A program made the position numbers and the translations under genes. Shown in pieces: positions 23,101 through 36,800 of a DNA stretch of 64,000 nt. The notes under the pieces were generated by a model, which ran no database searches, was not told the DNA's origin, and saw only the letters and a program-made list of their open reading frames with translations. How positions within the stretch are numbered: the stretch's first letter is position 1; every line of letters starts with the position of its first letter. Location: contig NW_024067889.1 of the NCBI RefSeq assembly GCF_009389715.1, forward strand, positions 338,751 to 402,750, in the 5' to 3' direction. Source of the DNA: Phoenix dactylifera. Taxonomy: Eukaryota; Streptophyta; Magnoliopsida; Arecales; Arecaceae.

Positions 23101-26100
23101 CCCTTCAAAGATAACCTAGAAACTAACCTGATTCTTTATGAGATTTTTGTACCTCAACAGTATTGTGCATGGATTGATCCAATTTTATCTCTGCAAGAGC
23201 ATCGAGCACTATTAACACAATCATAAAAGAACCAACTTGAATTATAATAAATTAAATTTAGTAGAATAGTGGAACTTGTATGCATCAAATGAATTCAACT
23301 GTAAAAACAGAAAGCTCAGAAGTAAAGAGAGAGACGGAGGGAGGGGGGGCGATCAAAGTACACTTTTTTTATTAACTATTCTTTGTGACGAAAAGAGCAA
23401 GATTAAGGTGTAGACAAGTGAAATTGGAAAGCAGAATACATGCACACTCCTAAGAAGCCACTGAGCAAATAAAATGAATCTAGAAAAGAAAGCGAGACAA
23501 AACACCAAGGTGAGCTCAGTGGTAGGCTAACAAGAAAAAGAACCCATATGGACAACATGTTTCCCATGAATTTATACTATATATCACGGCTACAGGCACG
23601 ATCTTACAATTCCAAGTCCCCACACTTGAACCACCCTCCAACTTCTCACAGTGGATTGCACCAGATCTTTTGTTGAGATAGAGAGGCCTAGAATTAAGAA
23701 TAGAAATACCTATTGACAAGGCACAGGGAAAATTAAAAAAAGCAGGATAACAGCAAAAAAAATGAATGACCAGATATTAAGGCCTACCTGATTTGTAACA
23801 CTAAACCTTGCGAAATATGAAAGATTATGGAACAGGACAGTGACATCTTCTTAGATGGCAGCATTTTCATTTTTTTTCCCCTTTTTCTCCTCCACTATTC
23901 CATCCATTTTGATGAGCTTGTGAACCATCTTAAAGGGCTTATATCATCATTTTCTTTCTTTCACTGTATATTCTTCTTCTTTTAACCTTATTAAAACAGA
24001 ACTCACGTATAGAATCCAATCATTTCTACATATATAATCCAATCATTTCTATATTACTCCCATTATTGCAGGTTCTGAGAACTAAGCACCACTTTTTCCA
24101 ATGTAGATAAGTACAAAATAGATGAACATAAATCAATACCTCAAAAATATAAGTATCACCACAAGGTATACAAATTGTTATACTAAATCCTGATAGCATG
24201 ATTAGTTGTCCATTCTTGGACCAACTGATCCCCTCTGTATCTTCCTATATGCATATTCAGAAGCAAGGTTTTACATGCCAACCCAGTATGGTGCCATACG
24301 GTACAGGGGCTTAACACATCCCCGTATTGACACATGGCACAGTCGCTGTGCCGACTCCACCAGCATACTTGTGCCAATACAGGGCATACCATATTGACCT
24401 GTACCAATAAGGTAATGCCAGAGACACAATTCCAAGACTGAATAACTTGTTTATAAGTACAAAGAAAATAAATTTTTGCACTTTGACCCATAGTTCTTGA
24501 AAACTTGATCACAATAACCTGCTCTTTACCAATCTAAGCATGTTATAACTTGTAAATCACATCTTAGTTAAAAACAAAGACTCTGGCATGCTCCAATGTA
24601 TCTATGATCAGTCTTGATTCTTTTGATCTTAGAAGATCCTACAGAGAACAAGTATAATAGAATGAGATAGTGAAACTAGATGCAGTAAGATGACTAACAG
24701 AAATTGAAGCTATTAAGAAGTTGTGGGACATGCAAAAAAATGCAGAACATCTAGTAGAATAACATAATCAGAAAAAGGCCACATCCATAAGAAAATATAC
24801 AGAATCAAGACTAGGAAAGAAACTCCTAAGATAGTATGATAAGTAGTCCTAAGTCTAACATCTAATAGGACAGACATATGAAAAAGAGAAAGCAAAAACA
24901 TAGCCACAGGAGTATCACTATGTTTTCTGAATAATAACTAGAGTAGCAGTTGCATTTGCTATAGTTACTCAATCCTGTAAGTTCAACAACAAAAACGAGG
25001 AGCTTACAAGATTAACTCAAGGATGGCAACAACATGAAAGGGCTTCTGAGAATAGGCATATAATTATTTGGAAGTTCCTTTGCAAGATTACTCGAGGAAG
25101 GCTGGGAATTTAGAATAGACAGACTAGTGAAGGCCAATCAAGGAAGCTGCTCTAGATCAAGAAGAAACAAGTATTGAATCTATAAGGTACCAGCGAAGAA
25201 TCATTCATCCAAACGTGCCTCTTGTGACAAACTCAAAAGTAGAAAACTCAACATGGGCAGAGGATTTTAATGAAGTTACACCAAAGTGGCAAAGACTTAG
25301 GGAAAAAGCTTAAATTGAATTTCTATAATTTGCTAAACCCTAAACACTGGTTCTCCATGAAGAACCAGCTGCTTTCATTGCCTTCATTTTATGCCTGCTG
25401 ACAGAAATAATAGTGTAGCACTTTTAGAATGATGAGTTATACTAGAAGTTGCAATGAAATTTTGCTGACTATGCGCATTCCACTACCTAGAAAGTTTGCA
25501 CAGGTAACTATGTATCAGCAGAAAGCCTCAAATGATTACAAAGTGAGGGAAAATAGAGGCATTAGTCAATATTCCAATGCATAATAAAATCTTATGATAA
25601 TATGATGTCTACTTTTCTTGAACTGTTGGACAGAAGAAAAGCCAAATAATTCAAATCAAGCCACCATTTTGGCCATGCAGGTCACATCCTTGAATTTGCA
25701 CGAAAAATAATGGAGCAAACTTAGTGACAACCAAGAATACTGAAGCAGTGAGGCCATAGAAAATAGGCTGAAATACTAGATTAAAAAAGGAAAAAGGAAA
25801 AATAATGCCAACACAAACAGAAAATCTAAAGGTTGAACAAGAAAATAAGTTGCATCATGGGTGAAGATGACAAAAAGCAGGAAGTGTTCCAGAATTTTAA
25901 AATTTCATGATGGAGTAAGCCTAAATGATTTAGAAGCATATTGATAGATGATCAAGCAAAGTGTATGTAGATCACTAAGAGGGCCAAAGGAAGAAAGAAA
26001 ATGCTCCAAAAGCCACAACATGGAGAAATTTATATATCATATAATGGAAAGGAATAAATGTAATAACCCCAAATAAAAGGGAGGGTGCAGGAGGAAAAGA

Positions 26101-27035
26101 GGAGGGAGAGAAGAGGATTGAACGAAGATGCACAATGTAAACTAAACACAACTTGAAATCCGATGAACTTATATAAATCTCTTATTGAAGCAATGCAAAA
26201 CCAAAAAAGTATAAACTTAAAACAAGGAAAACATGGTATATTCGAGCTGAAATTATGGTTCAGAATAAGATGGACCCAAAAAATAATGAATAGGAGAACT
26301 AGTAATGGAGAAAGAAAGCTTGAGGACCATTCGAAAGGAAGGCAACAGTCAATAAATAGATCAAGCACTGCCGCCGATGCAAATCATACCAATGTCTCAT
26401 GATCTAGCATCATCACCGCTAATACACCAATCTCTCTCCATCAAATAGCAACCCAACAAAGAAATTGAAAAAGAAAACAAGGCAAGCAGATTCGAATACA
26501 TAACATAAATTTCTATACACACGAGGCAGAATTTCGCAAATAGTATTTTACCTTAGCACTCCATCAGCAGACCCCTAAATCAAATCCTTCGCAAATATTA
26601 ACCCAGCAGTTTCAACAACACCCCTTTAAGTAAACATCCAAAGCTATATTCATTAATAGCAACAATAACAAACCTAACTTTATTTCAGACAAAAATAGTA
26701 ACAGTTAAATTCTCCAAATCCCTAAATAGGGGCAGAAAAGAACGCACAAAGCCTGCATTTCAAACCATAATTTCAACCTAACCTAGCTTTTCTATTAAAA
26801 AAGAATCCAACTGAATCACCCTAGAACCAGAAACAACCAAAAGCCACAACCCTTTCATCCTAGATCACTACTACTGCACCTAAACCACACCTGCTCAGAA
26901 TTAAGATTAAGGAAAAACCCAACAACATAAACCTCAACGATAAAGAAATCATCCAAGAATAGGGGAAAAGGGAGTCCAATGACAGCAAGATCACATCTTT
27001 TAAATTCTAACCAGAGCCTAATCAGATCAGCTCAC
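23101..27035 (-). other. Probable 5' leader intron of the TBL gene (inferred)
   Basis: No coding exon is visible across about 3.9 kb. Just upstream of the TBL ATG the minus strand has acceptor-like sites (TTTCTAG at about 23,122-23,116, and another ending near 23,128). At the far end CAGCTG|GTGAGC at 27,036/27,035 looks like a donor following a GC-rich leader. If the intron is real, this whole stretch is transcribed with the TBL gene. A GGTAC-rich repeat lies at 24,269-24,418. Confidence 0.45.
24269..24418. repeat. GTACC/GGTAC-rich palindromic repeat copy
   Basis: About 150 bp rich in short self-complementary words such as GGTGCC, GGTACAG and CCAATACAGGGCATACC. Comparable stretches occur near 41.27-41.44, 55.02-55.09 and 61.0-61.1 kb, with weaker ones elsewhere, so this is a dispersed family. 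Confidence 0.6.
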
Positions 27036-27240
27036 CAGCTGAGGGTCACCGGAGAACGACGAAGGACGACAAACGGCGGCCGCCGCCGGCGTCGGGAGAA
27101 GCGCCGGCGGTCGAGGAAAACGGCACCGCCCTCCAAGGAGATGAAAGTCGGTGGAAAAAACACCGGAAACGACGGGAGGGAGAGAGGAATAGGGAGAGGA
27201 GTGCGGCGGTCACCCGTGAAGAAATATATATACTATACGT
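27036..27240 (-). promoter_or_regulatory. Probable TBL promoter (TATA box) and leader exon
   Basis: On the minus strand a TATA-like box (ACTATA-type, TATATATA) lies within about 27,223-27,237. It is followed by a GC-rich, pyrimidine-rich leader that ends at a good donor, CAGCTG|GTGAGC, at 27,036. This looks like the transcription start and first non-coding exon of the next gene on that strand, TBL. A separate unrecognised gene cannot be excluded. Confidence 0.45.
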
Positions 27241-28370
27241 AGAAACGCATAATAATTTCTCTGCATATAACGTATCCACCATTCGTACTACCGCGTAGAT
27301 TGATCAGAACCGTTCACATGTCCCCAAGTTAAACAACGACGAGAAATTTGTATGCAAATGTAATGGTCCTCGAGAGCGATACAAGACTTCACGCGGAGAT
27401 GAGGCGAGTATTTATCTAGCAGTACATGAGGGGGCCCACCCAATATGGTTCTGGCGAGAGATGAATGGATTGATTTCGTGTGTGGTGTGCGGAGTCTGAT
27501 ACTTGATTCGCCTAGTGGGGTTAACACGGCCATCGTGCACGTTAGGTGAACTGGGTTGGATAGAAAAGGAGAAGATCTAATAAAACTCGGAACGCCAACA
27601 ATGTGAAGCCTTCAATGCTGGCCGAATCTATCTCGGCCATCTGGGGATCTTTGAACTTTGCTGTTGTGTAATATGTTTGGTGTGAACCGTTGGCTTCCAT
27701 CACCAAAAAAAAGAAAAAGAGAACTTGTGACCGTCGGCTACTTCGAGCAACCAATCGCACCGGCACAACCTCTCATTTGGGGTTGCAGCTGGATCTGGTT
27801 TGGGCCCGTGCAAGGTTAAAATGTTTTTGTTAAGCAATATTTTAAATACAATGTTGTCTATCAAATTGGAAAAGGTAATGGATCAGCAATTAAACTAACA
27901 GGTGAACCTAAATTACAACATGGTATCTGATGCCCAGAAGCCATGATCTGATGATCAGTTTGAGAATAAAAATTTTGCTGAAATTGGCATCCTACTAAAC
28001 CACATGTCGGCTCATAATAGTCGAATTAAAATTAGGCCACATCAGCATCATGATATAATAAATATATTAATTAATAATTATAATCTATATATATAGTTAA
28101 ATAATTTAGTAATACTTATATAATAAAATTAAAAAATTTGACGACTAAATAGAATAATAATATATAAAATTATTGAATAATATATATTTTAACTATTAAA
28201 TGACAGGACTTGTGAATAAAAGTCCTTACAGTATCATGAATTTATAATCAACTTCCACTAATGCGGAAACAACTTTCAACGTATAAAATAATAATGTTTG
28301 ACATGACTTTTATTTTTTATTTTTATAAACAAAATTATAAATACCGGAAGAAAAGTATTTGCTTGGTGCT
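27241..28370. other. Intergenic DNA upstream of the TBL promoter
   Basis: No gene recognised. The region from about 28,020 to 28,370 is strongly AT-rich. Confidence 0.5.
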
Positions 28371-28374
28371 ATTA

Positions 28375-28715
28375 TTTTTTTTATTTTTAAAAATTACTTT
28401 TATTATTCTTAAAAAATAAAAGTAAGAAGTTTTTATTATTTTTAGTAGTTTTAAAAATAAGAAACTCATGCATTTACCATTGCTGCTAACTCTACCTCCA
28501 TTATCGTCGTAACCTCCGCCGTTATCATTGTTGTTGTTATCATTGCTGCTATGATTTTTTTAAAAAAAAATTACTTTCATTATTTTTAGAAAAATAAAAG
28601 TAAGAAGTTTTTATTATTTTTATTAATTTTAAAAATAAAAAGCTCTTGCATTTACCGTTGCCACTAACTCTGCCTCCATTACGGTCACTAGCGCCATCAC
28701 TACCACTCTCACCAC
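28375..28715. repeat. Tandem duplication, offset 178 bp
   Basis: Two copies share AGTAAGAAGTTTTTATTATT (28,421 and 28,599). Both then run into an 'aaactcatgcatttaccattgc'-type segment followed by 'taactctacctccattac'. Divergence is moderate. Confidence 0.85.
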
Positions 28716-28935
28716 TACTATTACCACTATTGTTATTATCTCAAGCACATAGCCAGTATCTCAACCACCAACATAGCTGCCGTTATTTCTGTCATCGTTA
28801 CTTCCATCATACCACCATCACTATCATTAGTGTCCTTATAACTACTACTATTATTGTCACCACTATCATCATCATCATCGCCACCACCATCATCACTACC
28901 ACTACTATACTACTGTATCATTGTCCCCACCATCT
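28660..28935. repeat. Imperfect ACC/ATC/ACT triplet low-complexity tract
   Basis: The strand reads as strings of ACC, ATC and ACT triplets. An open frame here encodes only Thr, Ile and His runs (TTIIVTTIIIIIATTIITTT), which is what such triplets produce in any frame. I treat it as low-complexity DNA that grew out of the duplicated units at 28.4-28.7 kb. Confidence 0.8.
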
Positions 28936-28959
28936 CCATCACCATCAACTTGTTTGTTT

Positions 28960-30238
28960 TTAAAAAAAAAGGTTGGCTGCACCAAACATGTTTATACTTC
29001 TGAAAAATAAATATAAGATTTTTATTTTTTATTTTTGAAATGAGGAAGAAAAGAAAGTGATGCCACATAGCCACTACTTTTTTTTTTTTTTGCATCAACC
29101 CACTTAATTCAATAATAGAGAGCAACAATTCTAATAAAAAAAGAGGAATTTAACCAGACAGTCTTCTAAAGAAAAAACAGATTTATCTATCAAAAATTCA
29201 AAACCAGTGTTTCCTAGAAAATCCAGAATTTGAAAAACTACGGCAAACACAGATTTCAGGAAGAAATATGTGAAACATGGAAAACAACCCAGCTAAGATG
29301 TTCGCATAAAGATCTAAAGAAATCTTAAGAGCATCCTCCTGTCCTTTGATGTCCATGATGCATTGGTGTCCTCATCACACTCTGTAAAGAATAAGATACT
29401 CAAAGGACGAGGAGGCAAATCAGTTTCTTCGCTGAGAGAGCACGGTGCAAGAGGGGGGAGCACCTGGAGGTCGTTGGTCGATGCTCCAAGTTTGTGGGTG
29501 GAAACATGGAATTTCTAGAGGCTGGAGAGAGAAGACTGGGTGGATAAAGGATACGTTTGTGCTGTTCAAGCAAGGAGAAATTTGTGGCTGTAGGATTCGA
29601 ACCAGGTCTCAGGGAAGACAGATGCTAGAGACAAAAGGAAGGTATCATGAGCCCGCCGGTCTGCCGGAGTTAGCGGATGAAATTGCCCATCGATGGAGAA
29701 GAATAGGAAGAGATGGCAAGGAATTGGATTAATCCACATAAACAGCCTAAAGCCAATATTAGGGTCGCAAATGGGTTGGCTCTATTCATGACTGACCTAA
29801 GTTCCGACCCAATTAATATGTTGCATATTTTGAAAAAAACAAAATCTACGTAAAAATGTGCAGAAATGTGATACTATAGATTACCTCGCTATATATAAAA
29901 ACGTAATAGCATTGATGGCCTCGCAATAGGAAGGAATGTAGCACTATAATTTGCCAGAGCTGGAGCATGGCCATAGCTAGTGCGAACCATAAGGTAATTA
30001 GAAATTTTAATTGTGCAATTCTAAAAAAACCACTAGCACATGCCTTGCTACTTGGATGCTAGTAAAAATACTAATAAATTGCTATTAATGGCATATAATT
30101 AATATATTACGTCTAGTGGTTGGTAGATCCAAATTTTGAATACTATTAATTTTGGAATATACATATCATGACTACTATGTTTTCCTCAATATTATTTTAA
30201 TAGTATGCTCATCGTTATGTATCATTCAATTGCTAGTA
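28960..30238. other. Intergenic DNA, no gene recognised
   Basis: A frame of 95 codons at 29,445-29,732 (+) has no motif that I recognise. It sits in a slightly GC-richer island followed by 'gggtcgcaaatgggttgg', which resembles a hAT-type end, so it may be transposon-derived. Nothing else was seen. Confidence 0.4.
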
Positions 30239-31921
30239 TGTCACACCCCGAACACATCACTTGGGTTGGCTACGTGACACGGCCATATGAATCGTAGAGC
30301 GGTGCCTTAGAGATCATACAAGGCATAAGATAAATAAATATCCAATAGCTCTATAGCTAATAGCCAAATAATCCAACTAACTAAATCCACCATATTCAAA
30401 TAATCGATCTGGTTCAATTAAAAGATATTCAATTGTTTGTTAGGCATCAAAAAATAAACTAACTAAAGACTGCCATCACTTAAACTCCATGCTTGACCCA
30501 TCCAAGATTAAGCATTCTGCAACTCTAGAAGAAAAAGAAAAGAAGTAGTGTGAGCTTTATAGCCTAGTAAGAATTTCCATATACCCACACCTTTATAATA
30601 ATAATAATAAATGAAAGATTATCAAATAATTATTACTTATATAAATTTCATGCTAAAAAATACCATAACCATAAAACGTGCATAGCAAACACATATCTTT
30701 TAGCACAATAAATCACATCAAATAAATATCTCAAATTAGCATCTATTGAATCTAATGGTATATAGGTTCTCAGCTTTGGACTACCACAACCACGTTTCTA
30801 GCCCGTGGCGGGACATCAACAGTACCATATTTCGGTCTAGGGCGGGGCATCAACAATATTGCTCGTCTAGAATACAACAACCCATGATTCAATTACATGC
30901 TCATTATGTAAATATAACTCCAGATCATACGCTTTAACAAACTTTGATGTACACATGCATCGAAGTCCAGAATATATGATACATAAGTCTATAAAAATCG
31001 ACATATACTTAACAGATAAAGATATAATACACAACCATCATATACCATACCATACAAAGAAAAATCACAAATGCACAAAATAGTTTATATATAGGTGATT
31101 AATGTCTTGAAATTCTTAGACTTAAGTACAGCGAACACCGATCCACTCCTTAATCTACGAACTCGGGGCTAAAGTATTTTTCCCAACACCTTCTTGCCTA
31201 GATGATTGCTCACCTACAGGGTCGTATCTCATCATTAGAATAATCATAATCGTCCATAGATTATAGTAGATGATCATAATAAGGTTAGCCCAAATCTTCT
31301 TCTAAATTTGCATAACACCAACCTAGAACCCTCCTAGGGCCACATAACACAGATCTAGAAGACCCAGTATGCCTCCTAAAAGTCAAAGGTTATATAGCCC
31401 CATCAAGACGTCTAGACTTCCATAGGTCTGTAGGATTTCTAGATAAAGGAAGAATGGTGAAAAAGAGTGAAAGAGAGAAGAGGAGAGAGAAAAGGGAAGA
31501 GAGAAGAGGAGAGGGAGAGAGTTCCTTTCGAGAACCTAAAACTCCGACGAGCTCTCAATTGAAATCTCCGGTGAGCACTATAAACCAAGACCATTGGATG
31601 CCTATAGGAGAAGGAGAAAGAAACCCGCCGTGGTTAAGCGGTGGCGACCAACAAAACCTGTCAGTAGTGAGATGAAAGTGGGTTTGAGGGTCTTTAAATA
31701 GCCGCTGAAGATTAGGTTTCCTAGCTCTAATAAAAAATCGGGATGGAGGAAGAGTCCGTCTCCTACTCCAAGTCAAACATTCTTCTAACCTTTTTTCATC
31801 TGCTATTCTACATCGAATAAGGCTATATCTTTTTTTTTTTCCATCTCCTACTCCAACTTTTATATATGGGCTAGTCAATTGGACTTGACCCAATTTCTTA
31901 TTACCTAGGCTGGGTGTTACA
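30239..31921. mobile_element. Probable solo LTR, about 1.68 kb (Ty3-gypsy-like)
   Basis: The left end TGTCACACCC and right end GGGTGTTACA are a 10-bp inverted pair with the TG...CA ends of an LTR. TGTCACACCCCGA-type starts are common in plant Ty3-gypsy LTRs. No gag or pol sequence lies inside or beside it, so it would be a solo LTR. A short purine-rich run (GAGA units) occurs at about 31,455-31,525. Target duplications are poor: AGTAT against ATTAT if the ends shift by one base. The boundaries are therefore provisional. Confidence 0.55.
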
Positions 31922-33834
31922 TTATATTTGTATGCAGTGAACACTCTTACTTCAGATGGTTTATTTAATCCAATGAAAGCTTCAAGCTAGGAGCCCTCCT
32001 TCCCCTCTTTGACCTCTATAGCTATAGCTGGTGAGATGGGCTTGCGTTGGAATTTGAAACACCACAAATTCTATTCTACCAATATCAAATAGATAGCAGC
32101 GTCAAATAATCATAAGCTATTTAGCTCATGCAAGTATTTTAACTCTTTTTAGATCCACGGGACATTTAGCACTCGACCGAAATTGGGGTTCGCTAGAGAG
32201 AGTTGGAAGGAAATAAATATTTCTAGTACTACTAGATGTTCAAAAATTGTATTGGTGTTGTTCTCATCATTTAACTATATTGGAGCTAATTATTGTATTC
32301 TAGAAATAGTGAGTTATTTATAATAATTTTTATTCATCTAGTAAGCCTCGCATGTTTTCTAGAATTTTACTCTATGGAATATGCGGTCATGTCAGGCATC
32401 AATTCAGGTGGCAGGTCTATGGTGTGACACTGTAAATGGTTATTCTTGGGTGTAAGTAATCAATAATGCTGCATCTGAAGTATCTCCATCAATTTCCATC
32501 AGGTCAGCCTCTCTCATTTTCAAGAGAAAAAGGAATAAGAAATTGTTCTCACCAGTAGTCTTGGATGTAGGGAAGTATTTTCCATGGCAAATACAGGTGT
32601 AGAAATTCAACTGTCCCTTTTGTCAATACAAACACTATAAACTCTAAAACTCTCAAGAGTGCTCAACCATACGAGGGACATGCTTTAACTTGCTTTCCTC
32701 CTCATAAATCTCTGTTTTTCATTACTTCAAGGAGGAGAACAAACCTGCCGATTGGTAAGAGCTGATGATCGTGGTGTGCTTCTGAGGGAGGGTAACTGTG
32801 CCTTTTCTCCTTTGTCTGGGAGCCCTGTCTCCAAAGTAATAAGGCTTTCAAGTGTGTGAGAACTGCCTGCCTGCTACCACAAAGAATTAGCAAAATAACA
32901 ACCATATCATGAAGTTCATCCATTAGGAAGATGCCATCCAATCTTGAAGAGGGCATAATAACAAAATGTTCCAAGTACCACAATAATTGCAGAAGTTGTC
33001 CTTGAAATATTCCCGAGCAACCAAGCTACTCAGTCCAATAGGTCCACTATGGGTGAATAATTCATGATTCATGAACAAGATTATAGACTATGGATCATTA
33101 TCGATAGTTGCAATGCCTAGTTATCCATGGAAAAGAGATTCACTACCGGTGATTATTCATGATTTATCAAGAAGATTATGGATTACAGATTATAACGTTA
33201 TATATCGCTGACATGCGCATTGTCATTGCTGCACCAGTATTCTAGCCTGTTAAAATTTGAATGAACCAATAATTGATCTATCAAAAACATGACATACCTT
33301 TGTTTATGTACTTATTTATTCCCCAGATTCTTGATGATCTTTTGGAAAATTTTCTGCACTCTCTGAATTTCGAACGTTTTTTCCCCAAGCTGAGTAATTC
33401 TTAAACTTTCAGGTAAGCATATGCTGAAACCAACAGATGTCCTGTTCGCTGTGATTCCTTCAATGCAGAAAAGGGGATGTTAAAAGCAAAGAAATTCTTT
33501 CATACAAAGTGTTGTAAGAATAGAAAAGGAAGCTGCAAATAAGAAAAGCGTCCATTCATTTCTCCAGGAAAGAGTAAAGATGAATGGTCTTAACCAACAG
33601 CCATATTTGCTGAAGAAGAAAATTCACAAATATATTTTTGGGAGCAAAAGCCAATTCATATATATGGTGCAACTAATATATACATATTTGTAATGGATTG
33701 AAATAGACCACCACAAAGCATGTCAAATATCACAAAAATGAAACAGCTAACATTCAGTTGTAATTCAGTGCAACAGCGCCCTATGCAGAAAGCTTTCTTT
33801 CCAGCCGAAACCACAAAATCACGTTCATGATTTC
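31922..33834. other. Intergenic DNA and 3' flank of RDR1
   Basis: No gene recognised. An open frame at 32,702-32,983 (-) has no known motif. The right part contains the 3' untranslated region of RDR1, whose stop codon is at 33,835-33,837. Confidence 0.5.
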
Positions 33835-36800
33835 TCAGCTCATTCGCAGGCTCCTCTTGACTTGATGATGTAGTGAGAATAACTCAGTTTTATACTTCCG
33901 CATGCTTATCTTCTTTTTCTTGATAAGTGTCAACTTGTCATAGACACACCATGGAAAGCTCAGGAAATGAGGCCTGTTCAAGCCTTCATTATAGCAACCC
34001 CAGTAGTCTGGGTGGTACGTCACATGATACCAAGCAGATGCCTTAGCGTAGACATCATCTTCATCCTCACAATCGATGCGCTTCTCATCGAACCATGCCC
34101 TAGCTTCTTTCCTCAATGACCTAAGTGCCAATCCAATTGCCTCACCATCCTTGTACTTAGTGAAGGTCTTTGACATCTTCATTATACTCCCACTAAGGAT
34201 CTCAGCCTCAGTTTTTATTCCATAATGTTCCAACAGGTTCCCCAACTTAAAATCATATTCCCCCTTGAAACCAAAAGCTTCATCAAGGTACTCCTTGAAG
34301 CCATCAACTTCCATGTCAGGGTCATACGATTTCATAGCCATCTCCTTTGTAAATGCCTTTATCTGGCCCAAATGGGATGTGTGGTCTTTGATTGCTCTGA
34401 AGAGCTTTCCTATTACTCCCTTCGACTCATAGGTAACTTTGTCAAGCTTTTCCATGAAGTCAGGATACTCTTTGACATGTAAATGAGTAGGGATTTCAGC
34501 AGGCACTCCTGTCTTTGGGAAGTCAACAGCAATAGAAAAGAGTCTTGCAAGCTCTATGCAGGACTCACTCTCAGCTTTGCGTGGCTCCTTATCCGCAAAG
34601 ACTGTGTGGGCGTTTGCGATAATTCCGAGGCTGTCATTGACTATATAATTGGTGAAGTACTCCATCACTTCCTATATCACATCAGCATACACATTATTAG
34701 CAATAATGTATTCTATGATAACAAGTTTCAAAATATTTGCATAGGAATCAACTGTTTTTTCTCCCTAATTATGCATGGCCAGCAAAAATACTGGAGATGT
34801 CTCCATATTGATGCTACATATATGTCCAGAAAGATGACCGTTGGAGAACAAGAAAAAGCAATACTGTAGATGCTGAATCCCTCTTCCACTGGGAGAAGAT
34901 TCCATTTTCTGGTGTTGAGGTATTTTCCCAAGTGATCAACATGGTAGTTCTGGACTGGTAGTGCTCCCAGCCTCCCACCATTGTTCTCAAAAAATAAAGA
35001 AAAAACAAAGACTAGAAAAGGCAGGTAAATTGCCCCGGATGTTGACTAATTTAACTCTAACTGACATAAAGCATTTCATATTAACATGATATGGAATTTC
35101 ACCTTGTTTACATCTTGAAAATAAATGTTAAAGAGGCAAGAAGTGCTTTATCATCACGAGATAAGAAAGACATATAGTCAGAAGATTGGTGAATAATCAA
35201 ATAGCTGATGTAACAGAAATAATATGTACCATTTAGGTTCACCGTTTTAATATATAAAGTAAATGCATATATCTGCCAACACTATTCATTTGATGACAAG
35301 AAATAAAGGCAAAAGGGAAAGTCCCTTGGATTAATCTGAGATTATCTTTTTTTTCTTGTAAGCTTCCAAGCAAGATGGAATATGGAACTGCTTCATGGGG
35401 TACTTAGTGCATGCAGGCAACATCAGTCGATCTTTCCTTTTTTCCTCTTTGTTGAAGAGTGCCTAAGTATGTTAATCTACATTAGAAGTCCAAAAATCAG
35501 GCGGTACTGCAATTAACAGCATTTGATGGTTTATACAAGAAGCTACCTAGAATAAGGACTCCACTACATTGAAAGGAAAGAGGTGAGCAGGAAAGTATTA
35601 GAAGTATTCCCAAGGAAGGGAAACAAATATTAGAAGTATTCCATACAATTAAGCTGGGAAAAACCACAATCTTGGATTAGTTATTTGGTAGTTCAGCTAT
35701 TTCCATATATATTGAATACATGCTCTTTTTATTCCCCTGCATAAACAGTTTTAGATATAATTCAAGAGACACTAAGAAAACAAAAGATCAAATGATAAAA
35801 TGGAGAACTATTAGAAAGTTGCAATACTTTTTTGGTACAAAGAAAGTTGAATATTTGCAAGAATGTTTACGACTAGAAAGTATTACCTCAATTGTCACAT
35901 CATGATCTAAGATCTCACTTGGTGCTGAAGTGTAATCCATAGGTGTGACTTCACGAGGAGGAATGAGATCAGCATCCCAACTCACAAAGTATATATCCCC
36001 ATCCAAGTCACTCCCTGAACACTCATTTGGGTGGGGCCTGAAAATAACAGCAAACAAAATCAAGAAATGCTATGATTATTTGTACTCAGAAAAACCTTTT
36101 GCATGTGCCAGTTAATCAGAAGGATCCAAATAGCATGCATTAAGTATATATTGTGCATATAAACTATCAACTGTGAAATCTGAAAGTTCTATAAGAGGGC
36201 AGCCCCATGCATGAAGCTCCCACCATTGTGGGGTCTAGGGTACACAATCTTCCCCCCATGAGAGGCGAGGCTGATTCCGTGCTTCTAACTTCTAACCGGT
36301 GACACCCAGGTCACAAATCTGTAAGTTCTATGAGATATTAAATTATCAAGAGTTGCAAAAGAAGAAAATGGAAGCATGTACATGCATAACAGAATATCTA
36401 AATAATCAATAAATGAAAACCCTCAATCTGGGAAGATAAATTTTGTCAACATCATCTAATATGAAAATCTAAGTAACCTATACTTTTAGTGATAATGCAC
36501 TGTTGATGAAAGTAGCTTTAAGATCAAAGTCATGTAAAGATCCCCTTATGTATCTTCGAGACCGTCCTTTGGCACTAGTTGTTTAATAATAAATCAAAAC
36601 CTGCAAGGTTCATATTATCAACAGGAAACTATTAATTATATGAAACTAAAGATTTCAACGTAGAAGACTTAATAATAAGGATGAGGCTAGAACTCTATAA
36701 TGTGACTGGCTGCATGCTCTGAAATATTTGGATCAAATAAATGAATACGAATTACAAATAAATGAAGAAAGAAGAAAATAATACACAAATAGTTTATTAT

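Noticed and set aside
28646-28963. 105-codon Thr/Ile/His-rich frame (+)
   Set aside because: It is a product of ACC/ATC triplet low-complexity DNA.
29445-29732. 95-codon frame (+)
   Set aside because: No recognised motif, and it lies next to hAT-like sequence; listed only as intergenic.
32702-32983. 93-codon frame (-) downstream of RDR1
   Set aside because: It lies beyond the RDR1 stop codon and has no RDR-like motif.
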